Positions 59,831 to 64,000 of a stretch of DNA of 64,000 nucleotides are shown in pieces. A model generated the notes under the pieces. That model was given only the letters and a program-made list of their open reading frames with translations, had not been told where the DNA came from and ran no database searches. This DNA is from Panulirus ornatus. Its lineage: Eukaryota > Arthropoda > Malacostraca > Decapoda > Palinuridae. The DNA lies in assembly GCF_036320965.1 (NCBI RefSeq), contig NC_092287.1, positions 6,467,297 through 6,531,296 of the forward strand, written 5' to 3'. Each line of letters starts with the position of its first letter. Position 1 is the first letter of the stretch. A program made the translations under genes and the position numbers.

Positions 59831-60693
59831 TCCCAGACTTTAAGAATAGCCAACGATCCACAACGAAATACAGTTTCCACAACACCAGATGTGCACAATC
59901 GACAAATGTTCCTTTAAATATGCGACACTTGATAACTACACTTTTTCCTTTCCTTGCACTTGGTAATAATAACTCTTTTTCTACCACAGAACCAAATATT
60001 CTATCTTTTCTACCACAGAACCAAATATGTTCATTATTCCCGTCACTGGAACGCTGGTTCACGCTCGACACAATCCGATACACTAGAGAGAACACTGCGT
60101 TCTTGAAGAAATTTCCACACGTTGCCATCTTTACCTCAAATACTTAATATGAAATCTAGCGACATTCTCGGGGTCTCAGATCACACGCAAGACATGTTGG
60201 AAAAGCTTTCAAATTCAAGCGTGGGGCTGCGTAGACCTATATCGTACAAGTGACTGTTTTGATACGAAATAATACCGACCAATTATAATGTCCAGAGAAC
60301 GAGCCTAAACGCGTCATGACGCAAATGCGTCAGATTCCTCCTTGATCATGCGTACTGCAGCCTAGCCATCATCAACCCATGAACCCACAGAAGCTTCGTA
60401 GGACGGTGGGCCATCTACCAATGTACTTAGAAAAATAATTGTTTCTTTTTTTCTTACGAAATTACCGGAATGTCCTTGAGAAGTAATCATTTGCGTGGGA
60501 CAATTGTTACAGAAGGATAGCCTCTTAAAATTGTCTAACCTACTGATTCCATGACTTTAGAAAAATACCCCAAAACTCGCTGGGTGACCCAAACATTAAT
60601 ATTTACCTTAAGATGACGCTCGAGGGAAAGATGGTCAGCAAAATTACTAAGATTAATAATATATTTTGTAAATAAATCGTGTTTTGCATGTTG
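59831..60693. other. Flank without gene
   Basis: Nothing supported. Confidence 0.5.
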
Positions 60694-60770
60694 CAAAAGA
60701 CGACTAGAGGGGAGTGCCTGGAAATCCTCCCCTCCTGTATTTCTTTCCGAAACATAGGAACTGAGCGTGT
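60694..60770 (+). mobile_element. S2 fragment
   Basis: AAAAGACGACTAGAGGGGAG, GGAAATCCTCCCCTCCTG and AACATAGGAACTGAG match the middle of S2. Confidence 0.7.
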
Positions 60771-60841
60771 GCATGTTGGGGTTTCAGACCTAAATATGAC
60801 TTCAGAGGTAATTTCATAGACCATGATTATAATTATGATGA

Positions 60842-61075
60842 ACCCCTTGAGCACGACGGTACGGTTCCTAAGTAATAAGGTGAGGTAAAAAAAATAATAC
60901 ACCTAGGGTCGTACTGTCGTGCTCAAGGGTCGTACCGTCGTGCTCAAGGGCCGTACCGTCGTGCTCAAGGGTTGTACCACCGTGCTCAAGGGTCGTGCCG
61001 TCGTGCTCAAGGGTCGTACCGTCGTGCTCAAGGGTCGTACCACCGTGCTCGAGGGTCGTACCGTCGTATGCTCAT
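60842..61075. repeat. 21-bp minisatellite with one inverted unit at its edge
   Basis: About eight units of GTCGTGCTCAAGGGTCGTACC at 60906-61075. The same unit occurs once in inverted orientation at about 60842-60868 (CCTTGAGCACGACGGTACGG). Confidence 0.9.
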
Positions 61076-61239
61076 GGGATACTCGAAAATTACATCGTCA
61101 TCCCAATGTTTGGCCTTACGCTACCGAGAAGTGACTTCGTAAACCATCAACCTTACGAAAGACTTGTGGAAAATATTGAAGTAATAACAACTACATATCC
61201 TAAGAATAATGCACACAGGCGATCTTCTTAAAGAGATAG

Positions 61240-61254
61240 ATAGATAGATAGATA

Positions 61255-61338
<84 letters not shown>

Positions 61339-61352
61339 ACGGATTTCCCATG

Positions 61353-61419
<67 letters not shown>
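61240..61419. repeat. (GATA)n, (GA)n to 61336 and (TA)n 61355-61419
   Basis: Three adjacent simple repeats. Confidence 0.95.
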
Positions 61420-61424
<5 letters not shown>

Positions 61425-61807
61425 GCGCCAAGGTTTCAACAATTTAATATGTTTACTTTAAACCCAGAATCGCAAGCTCATCTCTCCCCGCTATGAGTCT
61501 TCGGTAAATATAAATTAATTAATGTTAAATGACAACCGCAAATGGACTGGTAAGTGCAATTACAAGCCTGATGATTAATGAGAGAAATTTCTTTATCCGG
61601 GATAAAGTAGGAAACATATATTTTGTCAGCCTTGAATTAACATGACAAACATCGAACCGATCATCAATTCTTTTTTGAGAGATAGAAAGCAATTCGTCAC
61701 ATTTAACACAACATGCAAATCTGTCTAAAGCAGCCTAGTTCCCTACAGTTACACACACACACACACATACACACACGGACCACCCTGTGCCAGTAATGGC
61801 ACACCGA

Positions 61808-61838
<31 letters not shown>

Positions 61839-62929
61839 CTTTATTTATAATTCTTAAACTGTTTTTACTTTTAACGGAAAAAAATACCCATGTTTCAATA
61901 GCATCAGGAAATGTATGTGCCTCCTTAATGACCCCTGGTTTGAGACTGGCAAACACTGATTAAAATGAATCGGGTAACGCGATATTATCATAGTAAACTG
62001 GATTAAGCTTTCAAATATAAGTACAGCTGAAAAGATAAACTGTTATTCAACAAATCTAGAATGAATTGCAAGTTTTACAGCTTAATCTTAGCGATGCATC
62101 GACTGATAATCAGTAATGTTGTTTTACTGAGACAAATTTATGAGATGCTAAACAACGCAACAAAACAGGAACTAAAGGTTACATATATCAGGGAAAATTT
62201 GGGGTTAATTATTAAAAAAGGTTGAGGATACACTTGTCAAAACGAAGCAAAATCTTTGGCATCCTTAACGTACCCCAACTAACGACAGAGAGTCGCTATA
62301 TTTCGCAGTATTTAGTCGAAATAGACACACCAGACTGCCACCTGCGCCAGCAGCAGCCACCCATTACACAAACACAGAGACGCAGGCCAAAGCGCCACCA
62401 CCTCCACTCAACCCCTCCCATTCCACGCAGCCCTCACCTGCATACCACTTGAAATTTAATACTTTTATATTTACTATAAATCAAGGGCCACATGTACATG
62501 AAAAAGTGTTTGTGGCCACAGAATCTTCTTTCATGCCACTCACTCTATCTACGTCTCCCTCCTCACTATGCTACGTGTTTCAAAATAACTCCATTGCAAC
62601 AACAACCCTCGAAAAATAACCAACTTGTTAGTTAAACAAATAACATTCGTATATGCTCCACTCTCTTCTGTAAATAACATATATAGAATATCGCAAAAAA
62701 TATGCTTTCCATGACTTGGAGGTTTAATGATGGCGCTACATTTCTACCATCCCTTATTCCATTACTGAGTGAAGTTTTTCATTCGCATGTATGAGACAGT
62801 CGTTTCTTTGGCCTTCTCTTAACCGGAGTGCAACAAAAAAACCCTTTTCGTCTTACCACCGAACGTGATGTCAAATGTCTCCAACCATCATAGCTTACCG
62901 TCTACGTTGCTGGTTTCTGTATGGAGGCA
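61420..62929. other. Flank without gene; (CA)n at about 61752-61777 and 61808-61834
   Basis: Nothing else is supported. Confidence 0.5.
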
Positions 62930-63225
62930 ACAACCCTCTGTTCTCGGCTAGGTAGCACGATTGCAGCCTATCCTCCCGTATATGGAGGACTTAATCCTCT
63001 GTTCTCGGCTAGGTAGCACGATTGCAGCCTATCCTCCCGTATATGGAGGACTTAATCCTCTGTTCTCGGCTAGGTAGCACGATTGCAGCCTATCCTCCCG
63101 TATATGGAGGACTTAATCCTCTGTTCTCGGCTAGGTAGCACGATTGCAGCCTATCCTCCCGTATATGGAGGACTTAATCCTCTATTCTCGGCTAGGTAGC
63201 ATGATTGCAGCCTAGCCTCCTCCCC
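62930..63225. repeat. 61-bp minisatellite
   Basis: About 4.7 near-identical units containing GTTCTCGGCTAGGTAGCACG and CCCGTATATGGAGGACTTAA; GTTCTCGG positions 62940, 63001, 63062 and 63123 give the period. Confidence 0.95.
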
Positions 63226-64000
63226 TCCTATAGACCTGAACCCGCGCCACGTAAATGGTTACCAGTTCCTCCCATAGCCTGCGTATGGAGACGAGCCAAC
63301 GGAGGATTACCTTGGTATTATGTGCCATTTCCTCGTACAGCCAAGCACCGAAATTATCTTCCTTCACAGACTCCTTTTTTCCTTCCCGTAGCCTTTCCTC
63401 TTATGGGACTCTCAAGTCTCCACAACAGCGAACGAGATTATAAAATAATCCATCTTCCTCATTCTCTTCTTCCTTTCCCTTTTTTTTAAAACTTATTATT
63501 TTGCGAACGAGATTAAAATAATCCATCTTTCTTATTCTCTTCTTCCTTTCCCCAATTTTTTTAAACTTATTATTTTACGATGTAATTGAAAAAGGCAATA
63601 ACAGCAGGCACATTCCTTGCTTGTACTAAGCCGGCAACTCCCGTGTATATAAATGCAAAGCAAAATGCGTGAATATGACATGTTTGGAAAGCTATCTTTG
63701 TGAACACGAAATAAAAGGACATTCGAGTGATAACAACGACGAATGAAAATACCAAAAGGCCATGCTTAGCTGAATACCATACATCGACCAGAATCTAAAG
63801 TTTCATAAGTAAAAATATATATATAAACACACAATTCTCTGTTTAGTTCTTGTCACGCAACTTTATCAAAGACGAAATCAATAAATAAAGCTACATTCCG
63901 TCGCTCAGAAATTAACAGTATGGGGGAAAGACTTGGGAACATTTAAACATATTGGCTACGAATATCCCACACTCACACGACATCTGACAGAAGTTTCCAA
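63226..64000. other. Flank without gene
   Basis: A local duplication of GCGAACGAGATTA...ATCCATCTT...TTATTCTCTTCTTCC occurs at about 63430-63480 and 63505-63550. Nothing else is supported. Confidence 0.45.

Noticed and set aside
62930..63225. Regular 61-bp repeats considered as a CRISPR array
   Set aside because: Units are contiguous without unique spacers, and the window is clearly eukaryotic. The same holds for the 37-, 21- and 15-bp arrays.

Overview
The window is animal genomic DNA, most likely from a decapod crustacean. It is rich in dinucleotide microsatellites and minisatellites, has short exons in long AT-rich introns, and is packed with copies of one APE/RT-type non-LTR retrotransposon (LINE) of RTE-like type. 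The species attribution is inference from repeat style; no marker gene fixes it.

The only host gene I can support is on the minus strand from about 46.8 kb down to 6.7 kb. Eight coding exons join in frame with GT/AG junctions: 46812-44898, 41230-41175, 38081-38012, 26128-25877, 17000-16686, 12147-12073, 7461-7245 and 6812-6689. The product is an ETS-family transcription factor with a SAM/Pointed domain, a linker, an AT-hook-like basic motif and a C-terminal ETS DNA-binding domain. That order, and the RYYYK...KRLVYKFGKN..W end of the ETS domain, match the epithelial-specific ESE group (ELF3/ELF5/EHF). Starting at the ATG in the second exon gives 363 residues, the usual size for ELF3-type proteins. 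Adding the large GC-rich upstream exon gives 1007 residues with a long low-complexity N-terminus. The phases allow both forms.

The introns and 3' flank (0-44.7 kb) hold at least 15 LINE copies or fragments in both orientations, three classes of related non-autonomous repeats, and palindromic foldback repeats. The pieces together show the LINE layout: 5' UTR and endonuclease (10736-11690), reverse transcriptase with an RTE-like C-terminal block (best copy 24412-22671, minus strand, one frame with two stops), 3' UTR, and a GCTACCTCGCTAACGCGGGA-type tail ending in AAT or A runs. A tRNA-derived SINE (13866-14110) and a shorter family called S2 here carry the same tail. A 476-bp tandem array (27744-30238) is built from an internally deleted derivative of the LINE.

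From 47 to 64 kb I see no gene with confidence. This upstream flank holds a GC-rich CpG patch (about 51.66-52.33 kb) and a run of independent minisatellites with units of 37, about 28, 15, about 30, 21 and 61 bp, plus long (TA)n, (GA)n and (CA)n tracts. I found no tRNA or rRNA gene, CRISPR array or prokaryotic feature.
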